NCBI RefSeq assembly: GCF_030067705.1
Contig: NZ_JASJEX010000002.1
Coordinates: forward strand, 496,001-560,000
Source: Kribbibacterium absianum
GTDB taxonomy: Bacteria > Actinomycetota > Coriobacteriia > Coriobacteriales > Atopobiaceae
DNA: 64,000 nt
Direction: 5' to 3'
Position 1 is the first letter of the stretch. The number at the start of each line of letters is the position of its first letter. The translations under genes were made by a program, and so were the position numbers. Positions 52,037 to 60,924 of the stretch are shown here, in pieces. The notes below the pieces were generated by a model, which was given only the letters and a program-made list of their open reading frames with translations, searched no databases and was not told the DNA's origin.

Positions 52037-52468
52037 ATGCGAACCGGAGTCATCCTTGCGAGCCACGGGGAGTTCGCGCGCGCGGCGCTCGGCAGCGCGG
52101 AGATGGTGGCCGGTCCCCAACCGGACATCTGCGCGCTCGCGCTGCAGGCGGACACTTCGCTCGAGGACTTCGAAGCGGCGTTCCGCGACGCCTATGACCA
52201 GCTGTCCAGCCAGTGCGACCTGGTCGTCTGCCTCTGCGACATCCTCGGCGGTACGCCGTTCAACGTCGTCGCCCGCGTCAAGGCGGCCGGCCTCGAGCTG
52301 CTCGCCTACACCGGCCTCTCGATGCCGGTGCTGCTGGAACTGCTCATCACGCGCGGCCAGTACAGCACGGAGTGGGAGCTGGCCAACGTCATCGAGGCGG
52401 CGGGCGCGTCCGCGCTCCAGCGCATCGACATGGCACCGGTGCCCACGGAAGACGGCGAGGACCTCTGA
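52037..52468 (+). CDS. mannose-family PTS EIIA
   Basis: 143 residues. Phosphohistidine is His10 in VILASHGEFARA; CDILGGTPFNVV is the second conserved motif. ATG 52037 follows GAAGGGAG. First gene of a four-gene mannose/fructose/sorbose-class PTS. The sugar is not fixed by sequence; the sulfatase downstream points to a sulfated or amino sugar. Confidence 0.92.
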   Translation: MRTGVILASHGEFARAALGSAEMVAGPQPDICALALQADTSLEDFEAAFRDAYDQLSSQCDLVVCLCDILGGTPFNVVARVKAAGLELLAYTGLSMPVLLELLITRGQYSTEWELANVIEAAGASALQRIDMAPVPTEDGEDL

Positions 52469-52503
52469 GCCTCCCCTCACATCAGCCCTAAAGGACGAGT
52501 TGC

Positions 52504-52518
52504 GTCGCAGGAAGAACG
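52504..52518 (-). repeat. half family A copy
   Basis: GTCGCAGGAAGAACG then AAACCGCAGGTAG, the extension seen beside other copies. Only the conserved core side is present. Confidence 0.6.
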
Positions 52519-52552
52519 AAACCGCAGGTAGCGTTAGCAGAAAGGAACCACC

Positions 52553-53035
52553 ATGTCGGTCAAGCTCGTGGACATCGACGACCGCCTCATCCACGGCCAG
52601 CTCGCCACCACCTGGATCCCGGACTACCGCATCGAGTCCGTGATCATCGTCGACGACAAAGTCGCCAACGACCCGATCCAAAAGTCCGTCGCCGGCCTCG
52701 CGGTGCCCAAGGTCAAGGTCAACGTCTTTGGCGTCGACAAGTTCATTGACGTCCTCACCAAGACCACCATCAAGAAAGTGACCATGGTCCTTTTCACCAA
52801 CCCGGTGGACGCCCTCAGGCTCCACGAGAACGGCCTCCCTTTCAACTACCTCAACGTCAGCGGCATGCGCTTCAACGACCAGCGCCGCCGCCTGCACAAG
52901 AACATGTCGGTCACCGAGGACGAGAAGGAGGCGTTGGAGCAGCTCATCGAGATGGGCGTGGAGTGCTGGATGCAGCCCACGACCCGCGACCCCAAGGTCC
53001 GCGTCTCCGAGCTGCTCGAGAACTACGAGGCATAA
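52553..53035 (+). CDS. mannose-family PTS EIIB
   Basis: 160 residues. VDIDDRLIHGQLATTW carries the phosphohistidine His14. The fold continues with VIIVDDKVANDP and a late NYLNVSGMRF. It receives phosphate from EIIA and phosphorylates the incoming sugar. Confidence 0.93.
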   Translation: MSVKLVDIDDRLIHGQLATTWIPDYRIESVIIVDDKVANDPIQKSVAGLAVPKVKVNVFGVDKFIDVLTKTTIKKVTMVLFTNPVDALRLHENGLPFNYLNVSGMRFNDQRRRLHKNMSVTEDEKEALEQLIEMGVECWMQPTTRDPKVRVSELLENYEA

Positions 53036-53072
53036 CCCCCGGGGCGCCGCGCCCCACCTGTGAGGAGCATCC

Positions 53073-53885
53073 ATGCTGCAAGCGCTCTTGCTCGCCATCT
53101 GGGCGGGCCTCTGCACCTGGGACCAGTACGGTCCCCACCTGGGCTTTCGTAAACCGTTGCTCGCGTCCGTCGGCGTCGGCGTGATCATGGGCGACATGAC
53201 CACCGCGATCATCATCGGCGCGACGATGGAGCTCATGTGGCTCGGCGTCAACAACATCGGCGCCTATGTCCCGCCCGACGTCATCTCCGGAACCATCGTG
53301 GGCGCCGCGCTCGGCATCATGAGCGGCGGCGACGTCGCGAGTGACACCGCCCTCGCTGTTGCCATCGGCATCCCCACGGCCACGCTCGTCCAGCAGCTCA
53401 ACATCCTCGTGATGACCACCAACATCACCTGGCTGCACAAGGCGGACAAAGTGGCCCTGACCGGCGACTTCGATGCCGTGAACCCGTGGTTCTGGTGCGG
53501 CGCCTGGTCCTTCTTCGCCACGCGCGCCATCCCCACGTTCATCGCCTGCGGCATCGGCTCCTTTGTGATCGAGGACATCATGAACTTCCTCGAGAACTCG
53601 GTGCCCTGGGTTCTCTCTGGCTTCTCCACTGCGGGCGGCATGATGCCCGCTGTCGGCCTCGCGATGCTCCTCACGATGATGCTCAAGGGCAACATGTGGA
53701 TCTTCCTCATCGCCGGCTTTGTGATGAGCGCCTACCTCGGCGTTCCGACCATGGGCATCGCGCTTGTGGCCGTCGCGGTGGCCGGTTTCTACGACTACGT
53801 CTCCGAGAGCCAGAAGAAGGCCGCCGCGCAGCCGGCCCTGGAGGCATCTCCATCCGCAGACGATGACGAGGAGTACGATCTCTGA
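53073..53885 (+). CDS. mannose-family PTS EIIC
   Basis: 270 residues, polytopic. AGLCTWDQYGPHLGF, GATMELMWLGVNNIGAYVPPD and the G-x-ALG repeats are EIIC-Man signatures. ATG 53073 follows GTGAGGAG. The EIID start overlaps its stop by one base. Confidence 0.94.
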   Translation: MLQALLLAIWAGLCTWDQYGPHLGFRKPLLASVGVGVIMGDMTTAIIIGATMELMWLGVNNIGAYVPPDVISGTIVGAALGIMSGGDVASDTALAVAIGIPTATLVQQLNILVMTTNITWLHKADKVALTGDFDAVNPWFWCGAWSFFATRAIPTFIACGIGSFVIEDIMNFLENSVPWVLSGFSTAGGMMPAVGLAMLLTMMLKGNMWIFLIAGFVMSAYLGVPTMGIALVAVAVAGFYDYVSESQKKAAAQPALEASPSADDDEEYDL

Positions 53886-54715
53886 TGGCCAAGGTTTCCA
53901 AGCACGCCCTCAACAAGGTGCTGCTCCGCACCCAGGGATGCCAGTTCGCTCACAACTACGAGCGCATGCAGAGCCTCTCGCTCACCTACTGCTTCGCGCC
54001 GGTGCTGAAAGAGTTGTACGGCGACGCCCCCAAAGAGGACCGCGTCCGCGCCATGCAGCGCCACCTGGAGTACTTCAACACGCACCCGCTCGCGATCCCT
54101 TTCATCCTCGGCATCGCCGCGGCGCTCGAGGAGACCACCGACGAGGACCAGAAAGAGACCGTCGTCGCCGTCAAGACCTCGCTGATGGGCCCCTTCGCCG
54201 GCCTTGGCGACTCGCTCCTCAACCTCACCTGGACGCCCATCTGCGGGTCCATCGGCGCGTCGATGTGCATCAACAACGGCAGCCTCATCGGCCCCCTCGT
54301 GATGCTCATCATGATCAACGCCCTCTACTGGCCCATCAAGATCTACGGCCTCTACGGCGGCTACTCCAAGGGCATGGAGGTCATCGAGAAGTTCGGCGTG
54401 CAGGTCTTCGACCGCCTCAGCTCCCTTGCTAATGTGCTCGGTGTGATGGTGGTGGGCGGCCTGATCCCCACGACCGTCAAGCTCGCCTGCGCCATCGAGA
54501 TTCCGCTGGGGGAGGGCGACCCGCTCGTGATCCAGGACCAGCTGGACAAGGTGTTGCCCTATGCGCTGCCCGTGCTGCTGACGTTCATCTGCTACCGCCT
54601 GCTCAAGAAGGGCCAGGGCAAGAACTCCGCGCAGCTGATCGTCGGCTTGATCGTGTTCGCGCTGGTCTTCGCCTGCCTGGGCTATTACTTCCCGGGCCTC
54701 AAGATCTTCGCCTAG
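53885..54715 (+). CDS. mannose-family PTS EIID
   Basis: 276 residues. NYERMQSLSLTYCFAPVL, FNTHPLAIPFILGIAAALEE, SLMGPFAGLGDSLLNLTW are EIID-Man motifs; C-terminal hydrophobic segments follow. With EIIC it forms the membrane channel. A 10-bp perfect hairpin follows the stop. Confidence 0.95.
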   Translation: MAKVSKHALNKVLLRTQGCQFAHNYERMQSLSLTYCFAPVLKELYGDAPKEDRVRAMQRHLEYFNTHPLAIPFILGIAAALEETTDEDQKETVVAVKTSLMGPFAGLGDSLLNLTWTPICGSIGASMCINNGSLIGPLVMLIMINALYWPIKIYGLYGGYSKGMEVIEKFGVQVFDRLSSLANVLGVMVVGGLIPTTVKLACAIEIPLGEGDPLVIQDQLDKVLPYALPVLLTFICYRLLKKGQGKNSAQLIVGLIVFALVFACLGYYFPGLKIFA

Positions 54716-54722
54716 GCTCTCG

Positions 54723-54757
54723 TGGCCGGGGCGCTCGCGTTCGCGGAGCCCCGGCCA
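54723..54757 (+). terminator. hairpin after the PTS operon
   Basis: TGGCCGGGGC (54723-54732) pairs perfectly with GCCCCGGCCA (54748-54757), 15-nt loop. No T-run; it may attenuate read-through into the sulfatase gene. Confidence 0.55.
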
Positions 54758-54780
54758 TGACGCCCGATGGCATCAGAGTT

Positions 54781-54801
54781 CGTTCTTCCTGCTATTCCGA
54801 C
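54781..54801 (+). repeat. family A copy, forward
   Basis: CTATTCCGACA form, immediately before the sulfatase ribosome site. Confidence 0.85.
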
Positions 54802-54812
54802 AAGGATCCCTT

Positions 54813-56345
54813 ATGCGCACCATCCTCGTTCTCATGGACACCCTGCGCCGCGACGTGCTCTCCTGCTACAACCTCCAGTCGCCCGTCGTCACGCCGAACC
54901 TCGACGCCTTCGCGCGCGAGTCATGCGTGTTCGACGAGCACTGGGTGGGTAGCGCTCCCTGCATGCCCGCTCGCCGGGACATCCTCACCGGTCGGCTGAA
55001 CTTCCTCGAGCGCGGTTGGGGCCCCATCGAGCCCTTCGACGTCACATTGCCGCAGGTGCTCCGTGAGCACGGCTACTTCTGCCACATCACCACTGACCAC
55101 TGCCACTACCTGCGTACTGGCGGCGAGGGCTACCTGCAGCAGTTCAACACCTGGGACTACCACCGCGGCCAGGAGGGCGACCCCTGGGTGAGCGCCATCG
55201 ACGACCCCTCGAACATGCCGCGCGATTACTACGGCCGCGTGCGCCGGCAGTACCAGCTCAACCGCACGCAATGGCCAGAAGAAGCGCAGATGCCGTCGCC
55301 GCTCACGTTCCAGAGCGCCTGCGACTGGCTCGACCGCAACGGTCAGGCCGAGGACTACTTCCTGATGGTGGAGGCCTTCGACCCGCACGAGCCCTTCGAC
55401 GTGCCCGACGAGTACCTGAGCCTCTACGACGGGCCCGAGCTCGACCGTGACTACTACGAGATCCCCTGCTACGCCCGCCAGAGCGAGAGCGACGTGACCG
55501 ACGACGCGGTGGCCTACCTCAGGCGTCGCTACCACGCGCTGGTCACCATGACGGACCGGTGGTTCGGGCGTCTGATGGACAAGGTGCGCGAACTGGGCAT
55601 TTGGGACGACGTGCTGCTCGTGGCCACGACGGACCACGGCTACTTCCTGGGCGAGCGCGACTTCCTCGGCAAGAACTTCATGCCGCTCTACAACGAGCTG
55701 GCGCACCTGCCGCTGTTGGTTCGCTTCCCGGGCGGCGCGCGAGCCGGACGGCATGCCCAGCAGCTCACGCAGAACATCGACCTGATGCCGACGGTGTTGG
55801 ACTTTGCGGGCATTGAGATTCCGGACGATGTGGCGGGCGTCTCGCTGAAGCCGCTGGCGACGGACGCGGACGCGCCCACCAAGGACTACGCGCTCTTTGG
55901 CTACCACGCGATGGACGTGAACATCACCGACGGTCGCTACGTGTACTTCCGCGCGCCGGTGCCGGGCAACCAGCCGTGCTTTGAGTACGCGGCGATGCCG
56001 ACGACGATCCGGCGCGTGCTGGGCACCGACAATCCGGGCGCCATCGAGTGCGGGCGGTTCCTGCCGCGCACGGACTACCCGGTGTTCAAGGTCCCGGTGA
56101 CGAAGCCCGGGATTATCGACCAGAGCGACGATCCGCTGCGGGAGGTCTCGAAGACGCGGCTCTTCGACCTGGCCGTGGACTATGGAGAGCTGGACGACCT
56201 AGCCGGAGGCAACGACCCGGCCGAGGACCGTATGGTGGGCCTGCTGCTTCGCGCCCTGGACGAGAACGACGCGCCGCCCGAGCAATACGAGCGCCTCGGC
56301 CTCGCCGCCGCCCGTTCTGCCTGCCAAAGCGACGCCCGGCCATGA
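54813..56345 (+). CDS. cysteine-type sulfatase, cytosolic
   Basis: 510 residues. MRTILVLMDTLRRDVLSCY gives the metal aspartates; the formylglycine motif is C50-M-P-A-R within SAPCMPARRDILTGR. TTDHGYFLGERDF is the second metal-site region. Anaerobic maturases convert this Cys to formylglycine, and one is encoded directly downstream with a 4-nt overlap. There is no signal peptide, so it acts inside the cell, probably on a sugar brought in by the PTS just upstream. Family A bases (56313-56332) form its last codons. Confidence 0.9.
   Translation: MRTILVLMDTLRRDVLSCYNLQSPVVTPNLDAFARESCVFDEHWVGSAPCMPARRDILTGRLNFLERGWGPIEPFDVTLPQVLREHGYFCHITTDHCHYLRTGGEGYLQQFNTWDYHRGQEGDPWVSAIDDPSNMPRDYYGRVRRQYQLNRTQWPEEAQMPSPLTFQSACDWLDRNGQAEDYFLMVEAFDPHEPFDVPDEYLSLYDGPELDRDYYEIPCYARQSESDVTDDAVAYLRRRYHALVTMTDRWFGRLMDKVRELGIWDDVLLVATTDHGYFLGERDFLGKNFMPLYNELAHLPLLVRFPGGARAGRHAQQLTQNIDLMPTVLDFAGIEIPDDVAGVSLKPLATDADAPTKDYALFGYHAMDVNITDGRYVYFRAPVPGNQPCFEYAAMPTTIRRVLGTDNPGAIECGRFLPRTDYPVFKVPVTKPGIIDQSDDPLREVSKTRLFDLAVDYGELDDLAGGNDPAEDRMVGLLLRALDENDAPPEQYERLGLAAARSACQSDARP
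56313..56332 (+). repeat. family A copy at the sulfatase 3' end
   Basis: CGTTCTGCCTGCCAAAGCGA, one base from consensus. Read as SACQSD in the last ten sulfatase residues and lying where the maturase ribosome site should be. Confidence 0.7.
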
Positions 56346-57421
56346 GGCGCGTCAGCTTCCTGGTCAAGCCTGCCTCGTCGGCCTGCTCGATGGCCTGCGC
56401 CTACTGCTTCTACCGCGACGTGGCCCAGGGCCGCGCGCCCCAGGTCATGAGCGACGCCGTGGCGGACGCCCTCATCGACCGCGCCCTTGCCCTGGCCCCG
56501 GACGCCTCCATCGCCTTCGACTTCCAGGGCGGCGAGCCCACGCTGGCCGGGTTGCCCTTCTTTGAGCGCTTCGTCGCCCGCGTGGCCGCGCAGCGCGACC
56601 GGCAGCATGTCTCGTTCGCGATCCAGACCAACGGCCTCGCCCTCGACGACGCCTGGTGCGCGTTTCTGGCCGAGCACCGCTTCCTGGTGGGCGTCTCGCT
56701 CGACGGGTACCGCGAGCTCCACGACAGGCTGCGGCCGGACCTGCACGGCGCCGGCACCTTCGATTGCGTCGCGGCCGCCATCGCGCGCCTGCGCACCTAC
56801 GGTCTAGAACCAAGCGTCCTCATGGTCCTTTCGCAGCCGTTGGCTGCGCACCCGCAAAAGGTGTGGCGCACCATCGAGCGCCTCGACCTGCGCTATGTCC
56901 AGTTCATCCCGTGCCTGGGGCCGCTGGACGGGGCGGCCGGTCGCCACGCGCTCACGCCCGATGCGTTCGCGCGCTTCTACCTCACACTGCTGGGCCTCTG
57001 GGAGCGCGGCGGCCGCACGGTCCACGTGGGCCTCTTTGACGATCTGCTCGCGCTGACGTCCGGCCGACACCCGCAGACCTGCGGGCTGCTCGGTCGGTGC
57101 GCGCCGCAGTTTGTCGTGGAGGGGGACGGCTCGGTGTACCCGTGCGACTTCTATGCGCGCGAGCCGTGGCGGCTCGGGAACGTGACGGAGCGATCACTTG
57201 AGGAGCTGGCAGTGTCGCCGGTGCTCCGAGAGTTTCTGATGCGCCCGCGTTCCCGGTGCGCCGAGTGTTCCTCCTGTCGTTTCGAGAGCCTCTGCCACGG
57301 CAACTGCCCGCGCATGGCCTCGGCGTATTTTGACGAGCGGGCCTGCGGTTATCGTCGGTTCTTGGAACAGGCGTGGCCGCGCCTGGCCACTCTCCGGAAA
57401 GGAGCCCCCGCATGGATGTGA
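56342..57421 (+). CDS. anaerobic sulfatase-maturating radical SAM enzyme
   Basis: 359 residues. Radical SAM cysteines C15, C19 and C22 in SSACSMACAYCFYRD; FDFQGGEPTLAG and QTNGLALDD are anSME motifs. The C-terminal SPASM region binds two further clusters (CGLLGRCAPQF, VYPCDFYA, CAECSSCRFESLCHGNCPR). It converts the sulfatase Cys50 to formylglycine. ATG 56342 overlaps the sulfatase stop (ATGA). The SSCRFES segment coincides with a near-consensus family A copy (57266-57288). Confidence 0.93.
   Translation: MRRVSFLVKPASSACSMACAYCFYRDVAQGRAPQVMSDAVADALIDRALALAPDASIAFDFQGGEPTLAGLPFFERFVARVAAQRDRQHVSFAIQTNGLALDDAWCAFLAEHRFLVGVSLDGYRELHDRLRPDLHGAGTFDCVAAAIARLRTYGLEPSVLMVLSQPLAAHPQKVWRTIERLDLRYVQFIPCLGPLDGAAGRHALTPDAFARFYLTLLGLWERGGRTVHVGLFDDLLALTSGRHPQTCGLLGRCAPQFVVEGDGSVYPCDFYAREPWRLGNVTERSLEELAVSPVLREFLMRPRSRCAECSSCRFESLCHGNCPRMASAYFDERACGYRRFLEQAWPRLATLRKGAPAWM
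57266..57288 (+). repeat. possible family A copy in the maturase SPASM domain
   Basis: TGTTCCTCCTGTCGTTTCGA, two bases from gap copies such as 47133. It encodes SSCRFES including a cluster cysteine; chance cannot be excluded. Confidence 0.4.
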
Positions 57422-58020
57422 AGATGGTCGGCGCCACGCTCGTGGTCCTGGCGGTGCTCGGGTTCCTGTTCTTCGAGTACGAGAAGCGCTCGCTCACCCG
57501 GCGGCTCGAGCGCCTTATGGAGGCCCAGGACTTCCGCGGCTGCCTCGCGTTGCTGGCTGAGCCGGTCACCCGTACGGTCTTTCCGCGCTACAACCGGCGG
57601 TTCCTCGAGCTTTCCTGCCATCTGGGGCTCGACAACCTGGCCGAGGCCGAGCGCCTCTGCAGCGAGATGCTCGCCATGCGCCTCACGCCCGAGCAGCGCA
57701 CGGTCACGCTGGCCAAGGCCTTCAATGTTGCAGTAGAGCGGGAGGACCGAGAGACGGCGGCTCGGCGGCTGGCCCAGATTGAGGAGCTGGATGACGGGGC
57801 TCTGGCCCAGGAATCCCGCGAGACGTTCGACGTGCTGCTCAATGGCTCGTCGGCCTACGTGGAGTCCATGAAGCGGCGGCTCCGTAACGCCGACCAGGGC
57901 ACCGCCGCGCGCCTGTGCTACCTGCTGTCCGTGCAGTACGCCAATCGCGGGGATGACACCGCGGCCGAGCAGTACCTGGATCGCGCCGGTTCCTGCTTCG
58001 ACGCGCCGGTGGAAGGCTAG
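57412..58020 (+). CDS. membrane-anchored TPR-like protein, function unknown
   Basis: 202 residues. One N-terminal membrane helix (VGATLVVLAVLGFLFFEY) and then a helical region with TPR-like periodicity (RLMEAQDFRGCLALLAE, HLGLDNLAEAERLCSEMLA, EDRETAARRLAQIEELDD). ATG 57412 follows GAAAGGAG and overlaps the maturase stop by 10 nt, so it belongs to the sulfatase operon. Role unknown; perhaps a scaffold. Confidence 0.8.
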   Translation: MDVKMVGATLVVLAVLGFLFFEYEKRSLTRRLERLMEAQDFRGCLALLAEPVTRTVFPRYNRRFLELSCHLGLDNLAEAERLCSEMLAMRLTPEQRTVTLAKAFNVAVEREDRETAARRLAQIEELDDGALAQESRETFDVLLNGSSAYVESMKRRLRNADQGTAARLCYLLSVQYANRGDDTAAEQYLDRAGSCFDAPVEG

Positions 58021-58022
58021 TT

Positions 58023-58808
58023 GTGGAGTGGGTTGCCTTCCTTGTGAGCTTTGGCGCGTCGACCATCGGCGCCATCTGCGGCGTCGGCGGCGGCATCGTG
58101 ATCAAGCCGGTGATGGACGCACTCGGCGCGCTGAGCGTCGCGCAGGTGAACTTCCTGGCCGGTTGCACGGTGCTTGCGATGACGGCGTACTCGGTGGTGC
58201 GCGCTTTGGCAGAAAAAACAATGGAGGGCGACCTGGGCCGAGACGTTCCGCTCGGCGTGGGAGCGACCATTGGGGGAATGGCGGGGAAAGCGCTGCTCGG
58301 GGCGCTGGCGACGGCCGTGGGTCGACCAGAGCTGGTAGGCGCAGTGCAGGCGGCCGTGCTCGCGGTGGTCACGCTCGGGACGCTGCTTTATACCGTGTTC
58401 AAAAACCGCATTACCGGCTATTGCGTGCAAGGGACGGTGCCGTGCGCGCTGATTGGGCTCGGCCTTGGGGTGTGTTCCTCGTTCCTCGGCATCGGCGGCG
58501 GCCCGATCAACCTGGTGGCGCTCTACTTCTTCTTCTCCCTCGACACCAAGCCGGCCGCGACCAGCTCGCTGTTCATCATCCTCCTGTCGCAATCTGCGGC
58601 CACGCTGTGCACGCTGGCAAGCGGCGCGCCCGACGTGCCGGCGCTGGTTCTTGTGCTCATGGTGGCGGGCGGCGTCATCGGCGGCATGGTGGGGCGCCGC
58701 GTCAACCGGGGTCTCGGTGGAGCCACGGTCGACAAGCTGTTCATCGGGCTCATGGCGGTGATCATCGCCATCTGCCTAGGCAATCTGGCGAAGTTCGCCT
58801 GGCTGTGA
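58023..58808 (+). CDS. TauE/SafE (TSUP) family anion exporter
   Basis: 261 residues, eight hydrophobic segments in two halves, each with the G-x-GGG motif (GAICGVGGGIVIKPV and SSFLGIGGGPINLVALYFFF). TSUP proteins move sulfite, sulfoacetate and related sulfur anions out of cells. GTG 58023 follows GGAAGG and is 2 nt after the preceding stop. In this operon it would remove sulfate or sulfite released by the sulfatase; that role is inferred. Confidence 0.88.
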   Translation: MEWVAFLVSFGASTIGAICGVGGGIVIKPVMDALGALSVAQVNFLAGCTVLAMTAYSVVRALAEKTMEGDLGRDVPLGVGATIGGMAGKALLGALATAVGRPELVGAVQAAVLAVVTLGTLLYTVFKNRITGYCVQGTVPCALIGLGLGVCSSFLGIGGGPINLVALYFFFSLDTKPAATSSLFIILLSQSAATLCTLASGAPDVPALVLVLMVAGGVIGGMVGRRVNRGLGGATVDKLFIGLMAVIIAICLGNLAKFAWL

Positions 58809-58833
58809 GGCGGGCCCTCGAGAAAGGATCGTT

Positions 58834-59319
58834 GTGGACGCTGGGACGTTGGGCTCGTTTCTCCCCGCGGTGTGGCTGCTGGCCGTTGGGGTCGCCGGGT
58901 ACGCGGGATGGCTGGGTGTGAGCCAGCGCAGCGGGATTTCCCGAGGGGTGCCCCGGCGGCGTGGCACGTGGGTGGTGGCCGCGCTGCTGGTGCTCGCTGG
59001 GGCAGCCAACTTCTGGTGGCACGACCACACGTGGAGCGGCCTTGCAGTGGCGGCCGTGCTGGCGGCGTTCGGGCTGTTCTGGGCGGTGCAGCGCAACGGG
59101 GTCGGGCGCGGTGGGCTGTATGTTGACGGCGTCCGGTACCCCTGGGGACGCGTGGCCGATGTGAGCATCACGGGCGGCGGGCACCGTGCGGTGGTGCACT
59201 TCTCGGCGGGCAAGGCCGAGAAGGACCTGGCGCTGCCGGGCACCTCCCGAGAAGCGGTGCAGCAGCTAGTGGATGAGATGCAGCGGGCCTATGGCGCCAC
59301 TCCGGCCGAGGAGCGCTGA
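58834..59319 (+). CDS. small membrane protein, function unknown
   Basis: 161 residues from GTG 58834 (GAAAGGATC upstream). Three hydrophobic helices in the first 90 residues, then a soluble end with GLYVDGVRYPWGRVADVSI and a short beta-rich domain. Last gene of the sulfatase operon by strand and spacing (25 bp). Reminiscent of small bacterial PH-like or DUF5673-type membrane proteins, but I do not assign it. Confidence 0.7.
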   Translation: MDAGTLGSFLPAVWLLAVGVAGYAGWLGVSQRSGISRGVPRRRGTWVVAALLVLAGAANFWWHDHTWSGLAVAAVLAAFGLFWAVQRNGVGRGGLYVDGVRYPWGRVADVSITGGGHRAVVHFSAGKAEKDLALPGTSREAVQQLVDEMQRAYGATPAEER

Positions 59320-59327
59320 GGGCGCCC

Positions 59328-59391
59328 CGTTCTACCTGCTGTTCCGAGCACCGGGCCTCTGACCTGAGGCGTCACACTGGCAGGAAGAACG
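59328..59391. repeat. facing family A pair
   Basis: Forward 59328-59348 and reverse 59371-59391 between the convergent ends of the sulfatase operon and the broken surface protein; the loop has GGGCCTCTGACCTGAGGC. Confidence 0.85.
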
Positions 59392-59420
59392 TTTCCGCAG
59401 CTCGGGGGCTGTGTCCGCCG

Positions 59421-60670
59421 TCACGCCTCCCGACGTCGTAGCGCCCAGCCGCCCAGCGCAATACCGCCGGCCACGCAGGCAACCGCACCCGCATCCACTA
59501 CCGGGTCGCCGGTTTCAGGCATCTTGCTCGAGCGGCTCTTGAATCGCGTCGCGCTTGTCGACGCGCCCCGTTTTGTGCCCGTGGCCGTCGGCGACTTCGC
59601 GCTGCCGGCGACTGATTGCTCGACGCCCGTGCTCACCGTGCCCGCAGGGTCGGTCTTGTCGTGCGCGTCGCCCGTCGTGCCGTGCTCGCCCGAGTCGCCC
59701 CCGGTCGTCCCCGGTCGTCCCCGAACCCCCGGCGCCCGTGTCGCTCCCGGGCTCGTCGGTCGCCGGCTTGCTCGGAGCCCGCACGATCGTCACGGTGTCC
59801 GCGTCCGAGTCCTCCGCCGTTAGCTCGTTGCGCTGTCCTCGGACCGTGGCCACCACATCGGCGTCCTTGTCATCGCTCGACGTCAGCCCGCTTGCCGGGA
59901 TCACGGCGGTCCCCGTGACCGTCTCGCCTGGGGCGAGCGCCGTACCGTTGCCGTCCCAGACCAGCGCGTTGCCGTCATGGCTCGTGAGCTGCAGGTTCGT
60001 GAGCGTTACATTGCCCGTGTTGGTCGCCGTGACGGTGGTCGGGACGTCGGGCGTGGCGTGTGTCCCGTCCACGGTGACCTCCGCCGGCGCGTCAATCGTG
60101 AGGCTCACCATCAAGTGGCCAGAACTTAGGGGGGCAAATCGTGACCTCCGCCGGCGCGTCAATCGTGAGGCTCACCTGCGGGTTCTGGGCGATGGGCACA
60201 TGCAAGCTCGTCGACCCCGTCACCGTGGTCGAGCCGAGTGTGCCCTGCGCGTCGAACGTCGCGTCCACGCGCCCGCGGTCGATATCGGCCTGCGTCAGTT
60301 CGTAGCGACCGAAGGTCAGAGCTTCCTGTCGAGGTTCAAGATGGGTGTGCCACGTGCCGTCGTCGAGCTCCACGCCCAGGTTGTTGGTGATCGTGATGTT
60401 GCGGATGGTCTGGCCAGCCGCGGTCGCGTCGTTGGAGATCGACAGGTAGAGGAGCACGTTCGTGCCGGGCACGGCTTTGGCCAGGGACACGGACGCTGGG
60501 TTCGCTTGTGCGTCGAGGTCCAAGATCGATGCGTCGGTTCTCGGGGCGGCGACGTCACCGGTCGCGCCGTCGCCCTCGGCCAAGGCCGGCGTGGGCGAGA
60601 AGAGCGCGGCCACCAGGGCCAGCGACAGAGCAATCAGGGCAAAGAACCGGGTGGACCGGAAGTCGTTCAT
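59421..60670 (-). pseudogene. broken sortase-anchored surface protein
   Basis: Reading on the minus strand from ATG 60670 (GAGAGGA 6 nt upstream): signal peptide ALIALSLALVAALFSPTPALA, then beta-sandwich-like repeats (ASVSLAKAVPGTNVLLYLSI, VSLTIDAPAEVTV, TNTGNVTLTNLQL) resembling DUF11-type adhesin modules, and at the end KMPETGDPVVDAG, a helix and RRREA, a sortase signal. The frame is broken twice. A 67-bp segment (a 36-bp duplication plus 31 extra bases, 60074-60176) shifts the frame, and a tandem 10-bp GGTCGTCCCC duplication near 59705 shifts it again. Removing both restores one open frame. It could be a dead gene or phase-variable. Confidence 0.8.
60074..60176. repeat. 36-bp direct duplication with a 31-bp insert
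   Basis: Copies 60074-60109 and 60141-60176 are identical. The 31 bases between (60110-60140), including AAGTGGCCAGAACTTAGG, look foreign to the gene and resemble an insertion-sequence end. Confidence 0.8.
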
Positions 60671-60806
60671 CGGCATCCTCTCATGTGGGGTAAACATGCT
60701 TGGTCTGTTCCCTCGTCTTGCCGGCCGCCCGCCCGCCCCCGCACAGGACCTTGGCACTGTTGCCCGCAGGCTGAATGCCGGGGCTTGTGGCAACGCGAGC
60801 GGCGCG

Positions 60807-60827
60807 TCGCAACAGCAGGAAGAACGG
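60807..60827 (-). repeat. family A copy, reverse, plus half copy
   Basis: Intact reverse copy here; a half forward copy (CGTTCTTCCTT, 60904-60914) lies just before the murI ribosome site. The 254-bp gap holds nothing else recognisable. Confidence 0.75.
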
Positions 60828-60924
60828 GTAGCCCCCGACAGGCCTTGCGCCCCACGTTCGCTCCAAACGCACCGGCCATACTGGACGTGCACCTGACCGC
60901 TTCCGTTCTTCCTTGGGAGCCCCC

